NCBI RefSeq assembly: GCF_963422355.1 | Contig: NC_085095.1 | Coordinates: 6,091,327 to 6,155,326 of the forward strand | Reading direction: 5' to 3' | Length of the DNA stretch: 64,000 bases | Source: Corticium candelabrum | Lineage: Eukaryota; Porifera; Homoscleromorpha; Homosclerophorida; Plakinidae | Shown here: positions 1 to 32,007 of the stretch, one piece after another | Layout of the letters: every line of letters starts with the position of its first letter | Position numbering within the stretch: position 1 is the first letter of the stretch | Program-made: the position numbers and the translations under genes | Notes under the pieces: model-generated | Seen by the model: the letters and a program-made list of their open reading frames with translations, nothing else | Told to the model about the DNA's origin: nothing | Databases searched by the model: none

Positions 1-479
1 CTGACACCGTCGTCTTCAATACACTGTTGGTGTGGTTCAATCACAAAGAGACGAGAAGACTTTGAACGGTATCTCTCTAAACTTGTACCAGCCCACGGAT
101 TATCCAGTAGGCGTTTGTAGGCTTCTTCTCCTAGATAGTAGCGAGCGTAAACAAGAGGGTCAATTCCTCTGTCCATTAGGTAGGGTACGCCTTCTTTTGT
201 GTTGCGCTCTTCCACTTCGTTCTGCTTCTGTAGGATGTCCAGCTGGAGACGTTCGAATGCATCGGGATGTTTCTGGTGATCAAAATCGTCGCGTTTTAGT
301 TTCTGCTGTTTAATGATTCCTCGTGCTAGTTCTTGTTCTCGCTTGTAACCTTTAAAACGTTGTTCTTGCGCCAGACTGGCGAGCAAGGTGGTCTTGCCGA
401 CGCTATGGGCTCCACACAAGAAAACGCTTTTCATCGACGCCCCGTCTGTGACACACCTCCGCTTTGACAACAAGCTCAT
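1..479 (-). CDS. AAA_28 / Ttd14-like P-loop NTPase, 5' part only
   Basis: An open frame runs on the minus strand from an ATG at 477-479 to the window edge (159 codons, no stop), so only the N-terminal part is present. About 25 residues in is a Walker A motif, GAHSVGKTT. Next comes a charged helical stretch with ELARGIIKQQ, then DRGIDPLVYARYYLG, which resembles the second conserved acidic motif of the AAA_28 (NadR/Ttd14-like) nucleotide-binding family. Members bind ATP or GTP; Drosophila Ttd14 acts in TRPL channel trafficking. No membrane segment or signal peptide is seen. The start is chosen because it is the first ATG after a short divergent promoter and lies just ahead of the P-loop. The substrate cannot be told from this fragment; a different P-loop kinase family is possible. 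Confidence 0.75.
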   Translation of the reverse strand, partial: MSLLSKRRCVTDGASMKSVFLCGAHSVGKTTLLASLAQEQRFKGYKREQELARGIIKQQKLKRDDFDHQKHPDAFERLQLDILQKQNEVEERNTKEGVPYLMDRGIDPLVYARYYLGEEAYKRLLDNPWAGTSLERYRSKSSRLFVIEPHQQCIEDDGV

Positions 480-585
480 ACGGGAAAGTCAAACAGGAAA
501 CCGATCGCCTAATTTGCTTGACCAAGAGCTCTGACGCAACAGAATTTTCCGTCAGCGTGTTGTTTTCTAGTAGATGAAAACCTAG
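480..585. promoter_or_regulatory. Divergent promoter between AAA_28 gene and RdRP-helicase gene
   Basis: Only 106 bases separate the two outward-facing ATG codons, so both 5' UTRs and core promoters must lie here or overlap the genes. No clear TATA box is seen. That this acts as a bidirectional promoter is inferred from the layout. Confidence 0.5.
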
Positions 586-3500
586 ATGGCTGGTAAGAAC
601 GTCTCACATCTTATAGCACGCGTGTTAATTAAACTCTTTACCTCTATAGCAGCAGCCAGCTCCTCTAGAGCATCCCAGGCCCTGGTCACAAGAGGCCATC
701 ACTCTCCTTACGTTTTCGAACATTCTCCTGTCTTCGATTTCGGCAAATTGGAAGAGAAGAATGAGCTGAAGCGCATCGCACTGCGTGAACACAGACCACG
801 CGTAGATTGTGGAGAGTCGGATACCAGTCGACGCAGACTGTCGTTTATCTGGGAGCTCGATATCGAAAACAGCCGGTCCTGTCCACTGTACTCGGACTTC
901 GGCGTGAAGAACTTCATAGTTTGCAAGTTTGCTCGTTCTATGAGTTCTAGTGATGTCCAAGATGTGTTGGAACGAGAATTTCGAGTGCAAGTCAACGGTG
1001 AGTCCTACCGGTACCGCTTTTTTGGTCACAGCGCTAGTCAATTGCGAGAAAAGGAATGTGTGCTGTACAACACTAGTTTGGGTAAACGAGAAAAGATTCA
1101 AGCTCAGTTTGGTGATTTTCAAGCCATTCGTCAGGCCCATAAACGAGCTGCCAGGATTGGGCTTCTGCTGTCGTCTGCCGAGTCAAAGGTCTGGTTGACA
1201 GACTCAGAAATTGCACAAGTTGATGATGTCGAACGGAATGGACACTGCTTCACTGATGGGTGTGGAGGCATGTCTGTCGAAACAGCCAATGCTCTAACTG
1301 AGGCTCTCAATATTCGACATCTGTATGATCACCAGAAAGTCAAAGTGCCATCAGTATTTCAAGTAAGATTGAAAGGATGCAAAGGTGTGCTTGCTCTCAG
1401 TCTTGAAATTAAGAATGGAATACAAATCAGACCATCCATGGTCAAGTTTAAGTGGCGGCAGGAGAAGACTTATCCATTGCGTGTGGTCGAGAATGGATAT
1501 TCAAAGCCAAATGATATTGGCAAAATTAACAAACAGTTTATACAATTGCTGTCAAGCCTGGGTGTTCCTGATAACGTGTTCGAGAGAAAGCAGTTCGAAC
1601 ATATGAGAAATGTTGAACAGCTGTTGATCAATCAAGATGTAGCAATGCTATACCTGTCAGCCTTTGGTCAGTCAGGCCTTGCTGAAAAGATGTTGACATG
1701 TGGAATCACTAAAGAAGTCCAGCAGTACTTGAAGAAAATGAAGCGAGAAATCAAACAAGGCAAGACAGTGGCTACACCTGACCAGAAGCCACGTTCAAAA
1801 GCTGAAAAACTTCAAATTCCAATTGAACAGTCCAGGCTTGTGTTTGGTATTTGTGACAATACTGGTAGTTTACAGTATGATCAGTGCTTCTTCCAGCCTA
1901 CTATAAGAGGACATCCACAAGTGATGGTTGAAACAAAGGTCATAGTGGGTCGAAGTCCGAGTCACCATCCAGGAGACTTGCGTGTCTTGTCTTGTGTGGA
2001 TGTGCCAAACTGTCGTCACCTTGTGGACTGCATTGTGTTTCCTATCAATGGTGAAAGACCACATGCTGATGAAATGTCAGGTGGAGATCTTGATGGTGAC
2101 AAGTTCTTTGTCTGCTGGGACAAAGAACTCATCCCTTCTAAAACTGTGCCACCATGTAGCTACACATTTCTACAGAAGTCACATCGAGGGTCAATACGTG
2201 GCTATGATCCTATGGTTACATTATTTGCTCAATACAATCAGGGAAGTTTAGGGCATGTAGATCGACTCTTCAATGAATGGGCAAATGCGAAAGGAGCTAG
2301 CAGTGCCGAGTGCAAGTGTCTGTCTGAGCTGTCTTCAAAAGCTGTTGATGCTGCCAAGACAGGCAGTAAAGTCGATATTCCCCGCACTCTTCGCAATCCA
2401 CCTACAGTGTCAGTCAGCAAGTTTATTTGGCAGAAAATGGAAGACAAAGCTAAGCTTTTTGTAGAAGATCAACTAATAAATGACCTAGGATGTACAGAGT
2501 TAAATCATGTATCTAAGAAATCGATGATGGAAATTATAAGCAACCTAACTGGTACGATGTCAGATTACTGGCTATTTCGTCTGGCTTGGAAATGGTGGAC
2601 TACAACATCAGCTACAGAAGATGACTTTGTTTATCTTACTACTTCTATTGACTTTTCAAACATGACTCTTCAGCAGCGACAACTTGTGATGGTGGATGTG
2701 ACTTCAGTAGGAGCTTCGACTCCTCTTATTCCTCAATCAGTTGTATTTAATGCTCTGTATCGCTCAGCAGTGTTCAGTACAGAAGACTTAGTGCATTTTG
2801 GTCTAGACAAGCATGGCAGTGGCTGGAGACGTTTGAGGTCTTTGTCTGCTCATGCTTTAACTCCACGAGTGATGGCTTCCATACTGCAGTTTCCACAACC
2901 CAAATTGCTGATCTTGGAATTTATTTTGGCTGGCCTTCCTTGGGGACTAGGGCTGTTTTTCTCGGGTTCGTTTTCGTTTGACACACAAGAGACAGTTTTG
3001 GAGTTGAAGAACAGTGAAGAATGTCACATAGTTGCCTTGTTATCAATACACACTGATGATCCAATTAGAGAAGTACGACCAATCCCTTCTTCATATTGTC
3101 TCTTGTGGGAAAATGGCATATTTCAGCTCTATGAAAAAACAAAGCATAATACCTTTGTATTCATGGATGTTGGACAAGAGCAACCTTTAGCAAGTGTGGC
3201 GTTACAAAGATTTAAAAGTAGTCTAAAAGACAGAGCACTAGCCAAGCTACGACAAGAGTTTTCTGCCCAAATTGAGGTGTATGTGTGGACACAAACAAGA
3301 GATCAGTTACCGAGTCTATTGTGCCAGGTTGAAGATGAGAACAAAGAAACAGTGGAACTGGACACAGTTACCAACACAGTCGATACCATTGCACAAGAGT
3401 TTACCATTCTAGAAGATGAGTTTCCAAAGTTAGGAGAAGAAGAAGCATACATCAAACAAAAGGAGAGTGACATGGATAAAGAAATACAACAAGCAAATCA

Positions 3501-5993
3501 ACTTCTTTCAGCAGGACAACTAACAGTTCAGCAACTTACAAAATTGGTATCAATGATAAATATGAATACCATTACCAAGGTAGGCAGGTACAAGTATCAC
3601 TCACTACTTTGCACTATTTGATATTAAAATGATTTTGTTAGGATGATGGAACTGTTTTGGCTTGCCATGTTGAACATTTCTTGTGTAAGGGGGAATTGTC
3701 ATTGACTTCATCTCAAGAATATTTGACTGTTCTTCTCAGTCTTTTGCATTGCAGTGGTTTGAATGGATATCATCAAAATGAACCACTCTTTCGTATAGAC
3801 AAGTGGGCTAATGGAAGTCGCACACATCGTTTATTGCTGGGAATGCAGCAAAGTAATGTGACATTTACATTGAATGAATTGCATTACTTGCTTGAATACA
3901 TTCTCTATGCATGTAACATCACTGTTGCTTATTATGTTTTGAACTTGCTTCATGGTGGAGACATCCCACTGTTTTGTGAGTCAAGCTCTCCTGTTTCACT
4001 CAATTACTATACAAAATGGGTTGCTCTTCTGACAATAGAAATGGTTGAAGAAATAGCAAACTCGAGAGCACAAAGCAAGTCTGCACGTGTGACACTATTT
4101 GATGATTCAGATGGTAGATATGTTGTTCACATTCAAACACCCAAATTTGTTGTTAATAATGGAGACGCACTGCTATTGACGCCCTTGTCTGGCTTTGCTA
4201 CCGAGTACTATGTGATGCAAGTAACTGAACCAGGTGATCGTATGGTCACTGTGAAACAGCTATGGCCATCACATAATGAGGCAACCACTTCAGCCGCTGG
4301 AGAATGGACAGCTTGCTGTCAAGCTGGTACAATTACTTACAATAGAGAGCTTGAAGCTCTCGGTGCAGTCTTTTCCTATAATCTCGAGACAAGAATTCCT
4401 TCTCCGGTGTTTTCTTCAGTTTTATATCCAACTTTACCATTTGTGGAGGCTGGAACAGAAGACAAGAGTCCTAGCATACCAGTAAATGAAGCCGCAATAG
4501 AACAACCATCCGCTACACATTTACCAGATATCACCAAGATGAAAATTGAAGAACCTGATTGTGCAAGTACAGTTCAAATGCAAAAGTTCAAGTTTGACAT
4601 CTTCACATCCAAGAATCCAGTACTTGTCACTCTTATTCAAGGTCCTCCTGGAACGGGTAAAACGCAAACTTCGGCACGTATTGTGTCTCACTGGTACAGT
4701 AATAGCAAAGAACCAATTCTGCTTACTGCTGAGACAAACGAAGGTGTAGATAACCTTATAGAAAAGGTTCTGCAATTGGGCACCATAGACAAGGAACATA
4801 TACTGCGACTCGGTAGAGATGAGAAGATCAAAGACAGATCATACGAATATTCATTTGAAAGTAAGTATGAGAAGAGGTGTACACAAAAGAAAGGATTTGA
4901 CACAGATTTGGCGAAAAAGATTATCAACGGTGCATGTGTTGTATGCACCACGTGCATTGGAGCTGGAGTGTCTCTCCTCAAAGACAGAAGGTTTACACGA
5001 GTGTTGATAGATGAAGCTTGTCAAGCTACAGAACCTGCAGCTCTTGTCCCAATGATGTATGGTTGTACAGAGCTGGTGCTAGTTGGTGACGACAAGCAGT
5101 TACCACCACTTGTGAAAAGTGAGAGGGCCGGAGATCTTGGAGTAAGTCTGTTTAAGCGGCTGTCCAATTCGGGAGTTCCTGTGTATTTGCTGGACACTCA
5201 GTACCGGATGCATCCCGATATTGCCAAATATCCCTCACAGCATTTCTATGCAGGGCAATTAAAAAATGGTGTCACTGAGAGTGAACGGCAAATTCCTAGA
5301 GGTTTTGTTTGGCCTCGTCGTGGGAGCCCTCTGGCATTTGTTCACATCAAAGGCAACGAGATGTCCATTGGATCTTCCAAGACAAATGAAGAAGAAGCAG
5401 CAGAAGTGTGCAAAATAGTTCAATCTCTCCTCGAAGCTGATGATGTCCAACCAGCTGAAATCGGAATCATCACACCGTATAAAGCTCAAGAAACTTGTAT
5501 TAATAATGGATTGTCTCGTATTGCCCAGTGCTCTAGTGTGTTTGTCAAGACAGTGGATGGTTTTCAAGGTCAAGAAAGGGATGTCATAATCTTTTCAGCT
5601 GTTCGTTCAAACGATCATGGAAACATCGGCTTTCTAGAAGACAAGTCAAGGTTTAATGTTGCACTAACTAGAGCTCGACGAGGTCTCATTGTCATAGGCA
5701 ACAGCGAGACTCTATCAAACCACAGACAAGACGACAGCAATGAGTGGGAAAAATGGATTAATTGGATGAAAGAGAAAGGATTCTGGACCAACAAAACATA
5801 CACACAAATGACAAGCCAAAGTGGTCACTTCTCAACTCAGCACTCTGGAAGACCATACAGAAACGAATTCAGAAGAGGACATCCAGTGTCTAGTGAGCAG
5901 AGTAGATCTCGAGAAGGACGCTCAGGTAGCTCAAGCTCATACAGAGGATCTAGAGGACGCAGTGGCAGGAGGTCGTGGGGAAGTGGAAAGTAA
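586..5993 (+). CDS. RNA-dependent RNA polymerase fused to UPF1-like SF1 helicase
   Basis: Two exons, 586-3579 (998 codons) and 3642-5993 (783 codons plus stop), join in phase 0 to give about 1781 aa. Residues about 150-650 follow the eukaryotic RdRP domain: FRFFG-type SASQLREKE, GDFQAIRQAHKRAARIG, FTDGCG, VRLKGCKGVLA, RPSMVKF, HPGDLRVLS, and the catalytic DLDGD at 501-505 inside SGGDLDGDKFFVCWD. Exon 2 carries an SF1 helicase: Walker A GPPGTGKT at 1332-1339, DEACQ from 1455, then GDDKQLPP, QYRMHPDIAKYPSQ, VDGFQGQERD and VALTRARRG. The C-terminal ~55 residues are rich in R, G and S. Polymerase and helicase motifs are all present, so both activities look intact. RdRPs copy RNA in small-RNA silencing; UPF1-type helicases remodel RNA. 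The N-terminus is short: few residues precede the polymerase core. A GTAAGA at 593 and TATAG at 649 could mark an alternative 57-nt in-frame intron. Separate RdRP and helicase transcripts are not excluded. Confidence 0.88.
3580..3641 (+). other. 62-nt intron at the RdRP/helicase seam
   Basis: The donor is AAG|GTAGGC and the acceptor TTTTGTTAG|G. Removing 62 nt joins codon 998 to GAT GAT GGA without a frame change. If retained, the frame stops at 3619-3621 after 13 extra codons, leaving a polymerase-only product. Length and borders match other small introns in the window. Confidence 0.8.
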
Positions 5994-6424
5994 CACTGAC
6001 TAAAATGACATACTTTGTATGAGATAGCTATAGCTGTGATTGCTGTTTGTACCAACCATGTGTCATTCATCAAATCAAATCAAATCATAGTTTCTGCTGG
6101 CATTTTAGTGCATTTATCAGTTAGTGTACAATCTAATTATGTATGCTACAATGGCTGCCTGCTATTTTGATGCTATATGTACAACAAATTATTATTATTA
6201 ATCAAATCTTGAGACTAAAAGCACTGGAGATCACGACATAATTAGCTTCTACTACTTATTAGCTAAGAAATCGTGCAGAATGACATGTGATACGTACCTC
6301 GCTAGTGATTTCTTGACCATTCGACGCATACTGCGTATTATTGCCAGTCAAGTCGAGTCTGGTCACATCGAGTGGCCAGGCGTTACGCTGAGCGCAACTT
6401 AACGCGCGTTAGTGATACAACACT
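5994..6424. other. Intergenic: RdRP-helicase 3' UTR and SENP promoter side
   Basis: AT-rich sequence follows the stop codon; 6064-6085 has a short CAAAT repeat. 6290-6420 is more GC-rich with CG dinucleotides, as expected near the SENP first exon. No RNA gene or extra reading frame is supported. Confidence 0.5.
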
Positions 6425-22223
<15,799 letters not shown>

Positions 22224-23277
22224 TGTGAATATTTTTGATGCATTGGAAAACAGTTTTGCGACTGCATGCATGAAATGAAGATGAGTTTAGTTGTAGTCTT
22301 TGTACACAGCTTATATTGTCTCACACAGTTATACTCACTGCATTTATTCAATGACCAGATTTCTAAGTTTGACATTTCAAAATCACAATCCTGGATGCTT
22401 AGTACAATAGTTGTATGCAAACAAGTTATAATTAGTGAGGTTAAATAGTGTAAACAGTTTGAAATATACAATGTATGTGTAATTTACGCATACAGTTATC
22501 AGGCCTTTACGTGGACATACAATAGCAAAATGATTGTATATTAGTTTTAGAGGGTATCATCCTAGATTAGACTCTCCGCTTAGGTGGAAGTTTCAATATA
22601 ATCTGTATCTCTATCTTTAAAAAGGAAAGTGCATGGGCGCAGCCATTTTGAATCTTTGTTCCCCCTGTACCGCCGCTCCTTTTCGCTCCTCCTCTAGCAA
22701 GCGACCTCCTCTAGCAAGCGACCTTCTCTACTTTCGAAGAGCGACTGGTGTCCTTCGTGTTATTTATAGCGTAAGGAACATTAATTGAAATTTGAAATAT
22801 TGAACGTAAACAAATGCGACTGTTGGTACTGAGAATGTGACGAACACGGGTGTGTACAAGATGCAAATATGTCATGAGACAAGGTCACGTGGACGTCGAC
22901 ACTAGACACCACATGCCAAGACATGTCTAATTTTAAAAACAGCTAAAAATTAGTTTACTACAGTATACGCGTGTCTCTAGTCATTCGTGCGTTATTGCAA
23001 CACTTAATTGGCAGCATCCGCTCTTGGCAATGAATGCATGAGCAGTAGTTGTGGCTAGTCGTTGAGTCGGTGGTCTACGCCGGCGTTACTGTACCCTCAC
23101 ATCTCGGATAAAAATAATTGGTTTTATTGAAAGTGCGTTGCAGCTAACGCCCATTAATAATAATTAATTAGCGCGCGCGATTTGTGCGGTCGGTGTCTGC
23201 AAAGCAGGAAACCTTGTCTGCACTCTTTCAACTTGGACGTCGTTGCAAGACTAAATATTTACTCTAGGTGAAGCAAC
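22224..23277. other. Intergenic between SENP and first PGY-repeat gene
   Basis: SENP 3' flank, then at 22690-22730 a short tandem copy of CCTCTAGCAAGCGACCT. From 23040 the sequence is CG-rich (GCGCGCGCGATTTG near 23171), suggesting the promoter of the next gene. No further gene seen. Confidence 0.5.
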
Positions 23278-25039
23278 ATGTCGTATCCACCACCACAGCA
23301 AGACAAGCCGCCAGCTTACGGAATCGACGCTTCACAGCAACAGCAACAAGGATACCCACCACAGGGCTATCCACCGCAGGGCTATCCACCACAGGGCTAT
23401 CCACCGCAAGGCTATCCACCGCAAGGCTATCCACCGCAGGGCTACCCGCCACAACAGCCATACTATCCACCGCCGCCGCCGGCGCAAGCACAACAGCAAC
23501 AGTCGACGGTAGGCCGTTGACCACGCCCTTCCAAGCGACCGTTGCTGCATGTTGATGTTCTCTCTTCTTAGAACGTTGTCGTTGTCGGCGCCCCGGCAGC
23601 AGCTCAGCATACTACTACTGTTGTGCAGAGGTACGTTCATGTTTGTGATTTAGCATCGTCTAGAAGGAGTTCGCAGGTTGCATGCATGGTAGGCGTGTCT
23701 AGAGAAGCCGCTTCATGCAGCAAGTGCAAACTGTTGCAAACTGTTGTACATTCCCGTTGCTATTTTTCGACTGCGCGTATGTTTGCGTGATTGCAAAGGG
23801 TTTAGTAGTTTCGTCCGTTCACGCATTCCATACCCCCTGGGGATAATGACGCATCTCACAAGAAGACGGCAGGGTCATATTGCTAAAAGTGTAACACCTT
23901 GTAGTTCAACTGAAATTTTTAGTAATTTACTAGCGGGGGTGCCCAAGCTTGAACTGGTTGGCGTTGCATTTGCAGCGCCAAATACTTACTTGGTGCTGCG
24001 CATACTTTGACTCAAGGACACGCCCACGCATACTAGTTGGACAATGTATGTATGTACCATGTATACATATGTAGTATGTGATATGATTGGTACATTATGT
24101 AAATATGAATGCATCTCATAACCAGACTGAGAGTCACCAGACCTACTTTTGCTTGGGCAATAGTACAAGTCAATCGTTCTTCGCTCTGACATACTGGTAT
24201 ACCTATACACTATGCATGATTGGCAATGGACATTAGGTGCTGTTCTATAGTGCTGCAAAAATTGGCTTGGCGCTATATGCAGTGCCATAGCACCAGATAG
24301 ACCCAGAGATTGCTTCAATAACAGGAGGGTTTGAATAGCAAAGAATAGACTGTCATCGATCATGGCCGTATTGCATGCTGTGGGTAATCTGTGTGGCTCT
24401 GTGGGTGACTAAAAACTTGTAGTCTCACGTAGCCAAACCACTCCTCTCTTGCTATAGAGACTGCTTTCAACTGTTTTACAAATAACGAGAGAGGATCCAG
24501 AGTGGTCTGGCTACTTGAGGGTATTGGTAGGTTATGTTCTGTGGAAGGCATCCACGTGTGTAGGAATTACCATAATCATTTACGAGTTTTACGGGCTGCA
24601 TATTAATGGTTATTATGGAAAATTGCCTGTATGGCTATAGAAGCAGCTGTTTAGCAATAGAGTGTCCAAGTGTTGCCATAGTCATATATTACCAAACAAA
24701 AATTTTGTGATCAAATTATGTTAGAAATGTCAATCTAACTATTGATAACCGAGTCATTGAAGTTTGTTTGAGAATTTGTCATATCAATAAATAGGATACA
24801 CCCAATTAGAGTACTAAACTATTAGCCAATTGACACTCTTGTATATTATGATACTGTTATAACTACATGTTTTGTTGTAGTCGTCGTGGAACTAACCATG
24901 GTTTGCATTGCTTGATCACATTTTTGTTCTGGCCCTGGATTATTGTCTGGATCATCTTTGTAAGACACAAATTAGCGTTTAATTAAAGTCACTGTATCTG
25001 ATTAATATACTATTTCAGTGTATTCTTGAGGGTGTTTGA
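23278..25039 (+). CDS. PGY-repeat, single-pass membrane protein, paralogue 1
   Basis: Four exons: 23278-23508, 23572-23630, 24881-24959, 25019-25039, joining in frame to 129 aa. The N-terminal half has seven GYPPQ repeats, then QPYYPPPPPA. Exon 2 gives NVVVVGAPAAAQHTTTVV. Exon 3 gives a hydrophobic stretch, GLHCLITFLFWPWIIVWIIF, close to the C-terminus. That layout suggests a small membrane-anchored protein with a disordered PGY-rich cytosolic tail, comparable in plan (not proven in descent) to CYSTM-like or LITAF-neighbour small proteins. The downstream gene has the same exon plan, so the pair arose by tandem duplication. The function is not known to me. Confidence 0.8.
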
Positions 25040-25580
25040 GAATGAGAAGATGGTGGGACCGTCGGTCACGTATGTTTTTGACACAGATACTCATTGTACT
25101 GTACTTGTTCTAGACTTCTATTCGTTGTTTGATGCAGTACTTTAACGTTTGTGACATTTTCGTATCGATTTATGTTGAAATCTATCGGTTATAAGATGCA
25201 TCTAAGTAGTACACAGTAGGTATAGGGTACAGTACCCAGAGATATCAGTTAGCGCTCTGGAGGCTCGGTTCCCCCACTGCTTCTGCACGTGATGGGTGGA
25301 GAGTCTAGTTTCTTCTCTCCTCCTACTCTCTTACTTGCAAAACGTAGAATTAATCTCTAGACACCGTGCAGGCCCTGGGTACAAGGCTAGAGCCACAACC
25401 TTCCGAAAACATGCGTGCGCGAGCGTAGATATTAATTATACAGTTCAACGATTCGCTCTGTTGGCAGTTTTGGTTGCGTGGTAACTACATCCGGGTTATC
25501 GTCACAGACGAGGTTACTTAGTACGGTGTACATTTCCTTTCTCATCGAACGGTCCCGCTCTCATTTTTCGGTGAGACGAG
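25040..25580. other. Intergenic between the tandem PGY-repeat genes
   Basis: 3' flank of paralogue 1 and 5' flank of paralogue 2. CG dinucleotides become frequent from about 25390. No other gene seen. Confidence 0.5.
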
Positions 25581-28563
<2,983 letters not shown>

Positions 28564-28584
28564 CTTATATATACAACATGATAC

Positions 28585-28910
28585 TATTTATTTATTTATT
28601 TGTTTGTTTATATTTATTTATTTATTATTTATTATTATTTATTTATTTATTATTTATTTATGTATTTATATATTTATTATTTATTTATTTGTTTTATTAT
28701 TTATTTATTTATTTATTATTTATTTTTTATTTATTATTTATTTATTTATTTATATATTTATTATTTATTTATTTATTATTTATTTTGTTTATTCTTTATT
28801 TATTTTGCTATTTATTTATTTATTATTTATTTATCATTTATTTATTTATTATTTATTTATTTATTTATATATTTATTATTTATTTATTTATTCATTCATT
28901 CATTCATTTT
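28585..28910. repeat. (ATTT)n-rich array
   Basis: About 325 bases of ATTT/ATTATTT units, starting 22 bases after the paralogue 2 stop codon, so probably in or just past its 3' UTR. A shorter ATTT block lies at 29130-29180. Confidence 0.95.
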
Positions 28911-30706
<1,796 letters not shown>

Positions 30707-31070
30707 ATGGAAACAAAGGTCTTCCTTGAACTGAGTTTGCCTGATCGTACAGGAGTAGAAATCATTTCTGGTGCGTGTCTGACAGATGCGTCTAAATCAC
30801 GAAGATCTGTACAAGACAGTAGACGTGTATGTATATATATATACCTTCTCTATTCTCAGTAATCTACTAGCTAGGCTACCTGTAGCTATCGAACAGTCAG
30901 ACTGGTCTGTACGTTCTCTAGAATGGGAAGCTATAGTCTCCAATGTTGCTGAATCGTCACCTAGATTGAAGAATAGTGATATCGGTGTTGAGAATAGTGC
31001 ATCGATCGAAGTGCTGTGGCCGGACTTACCAATCGCAGTAGGCTCCCGTACAGAAGTGGACAATGGCTGA
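30707..31070 (+). CDS. Candidate two-exon small gene, unrecognised
   Basis: An ATG at 30707 opens exon 30707-30770 (METKVFLELSLPDR...) with donor G|GTGCGT. Acceptor CTGTAG at 30885 leads to 30886-31070 (IEQSDWSVRSLEWEAIVSN...). The two join in phase 1 to give 82 aa ending in TGA. It is acidic, with no membrane segment or known domain. The intron is 115 nt. A longer antisense frame overlaps (31285-30797). Support is only frame continuity and splice consensus, so it could be chance. Confidence 0.3.
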
Positions 31071-31820
31071 CAGCTGAAAAAGCGTAAGCTTTGACTGTTA
31101 TTCGTGAATTGATACAGAAGTACCAAGCAAGCTAACCTGCAGTTGAGTACGCGCCTCAAAAGAAATTCGGCAAGCGAGTTGAAACTGGGCAAGTATGGCG
31201 ATCTCTCAAAGCGAGGAGTCTGTCGTAAGTAGATCGTTCCAGTCTTAATATTTTGTATTCTGCGTCTAGTTGTATTTTCCGACAACCAGCCCCTCGTCTT
31301 GCACCTCCGTGCTTCCCTGCGCTACGCTGGCTTCTTGCGGATGTCGTCGACATTACAATAGACGTTATACTTCCGGTCACGTGCAGGATTTATCCGAAGC
31401 TCATACATGCATAAACACGAATGCGAAAACAGATAAATTTAGCTTTTTAACCTCTAACTGCTATATTTAAAGCGTTCCGTCTTTGCAGAGTCTACAAAGA
31501 TAGTGTTGAATTTGCTACGGCTACTCAAACTGTGAACTGCAAAGCGTTCGCATCTTCATTTTTTGTGAGAATACAGAAAATGTACTACCTTATTGTAATA
31601 TTTAAGCTTTGTCTTGTAAAGGTTGCTTATTTCGATGAACTTGAAAAATGTATACAAAATTCAAGATGGATTCCGAGGCGTTCTCCTCGCGCAACATCTG
31701 GACTGTGCCCCTCTAATGGAATAGGTTGTGCTTTCGCACTTCTAAAACTTATAACCAAACTAGAATTTTAAAACTTTTTTCTGAAAAAATAAATACCTGT
31801 AGATGTAGAGATTGTATAAA

Positions 31821-31961
31821 AAGTAATAGAAACAAGATTTATATAATATGAACCAAAGCCAGACATCATTATTGAATCCTTCCAACCCCCACATTTCCTA
31901 CATTTTATAATAATGATGTCTGGCTTTGGTTCATATTATATAAATCTTGTTCCTATTACTT
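31821..31961. repeat. Foldback hairpin, 53-bp arms
   Basis: Arms 31821-31873 and 31909-31961 are reverse complements with one mismatch in 53, around a 35-base loop. Weaker pairing continues outward for about 20 bases. There is no coding potential. It may be a young foldback MITE. Confidence 0.85.
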
Positions 31962-32007
31962 CTAAACAATTCCTACATTTATTTCTTTTTTTTTTGAGTC
32001 GAAACTG

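Noticed and set aside
625-1140. 171-codon antisense frame under the RdRP
   Set aside because: Shadow of the coding strand; the plus frame carries conserved RdRP motifs.
23264-23640. Antisense and alternate frames over the PGY repeat (VDSLAVDS; RWIALRWIA)
   Set aside because: Repeat shadows of the real exon; the plus frame has matching exon phases with its paralogue.
30797-31285. 162-codon minus-strand frame
   Set aside because: No domain or start context, overlaps the alternative plus-strand candidate, and ends in a TATA-type repeat.
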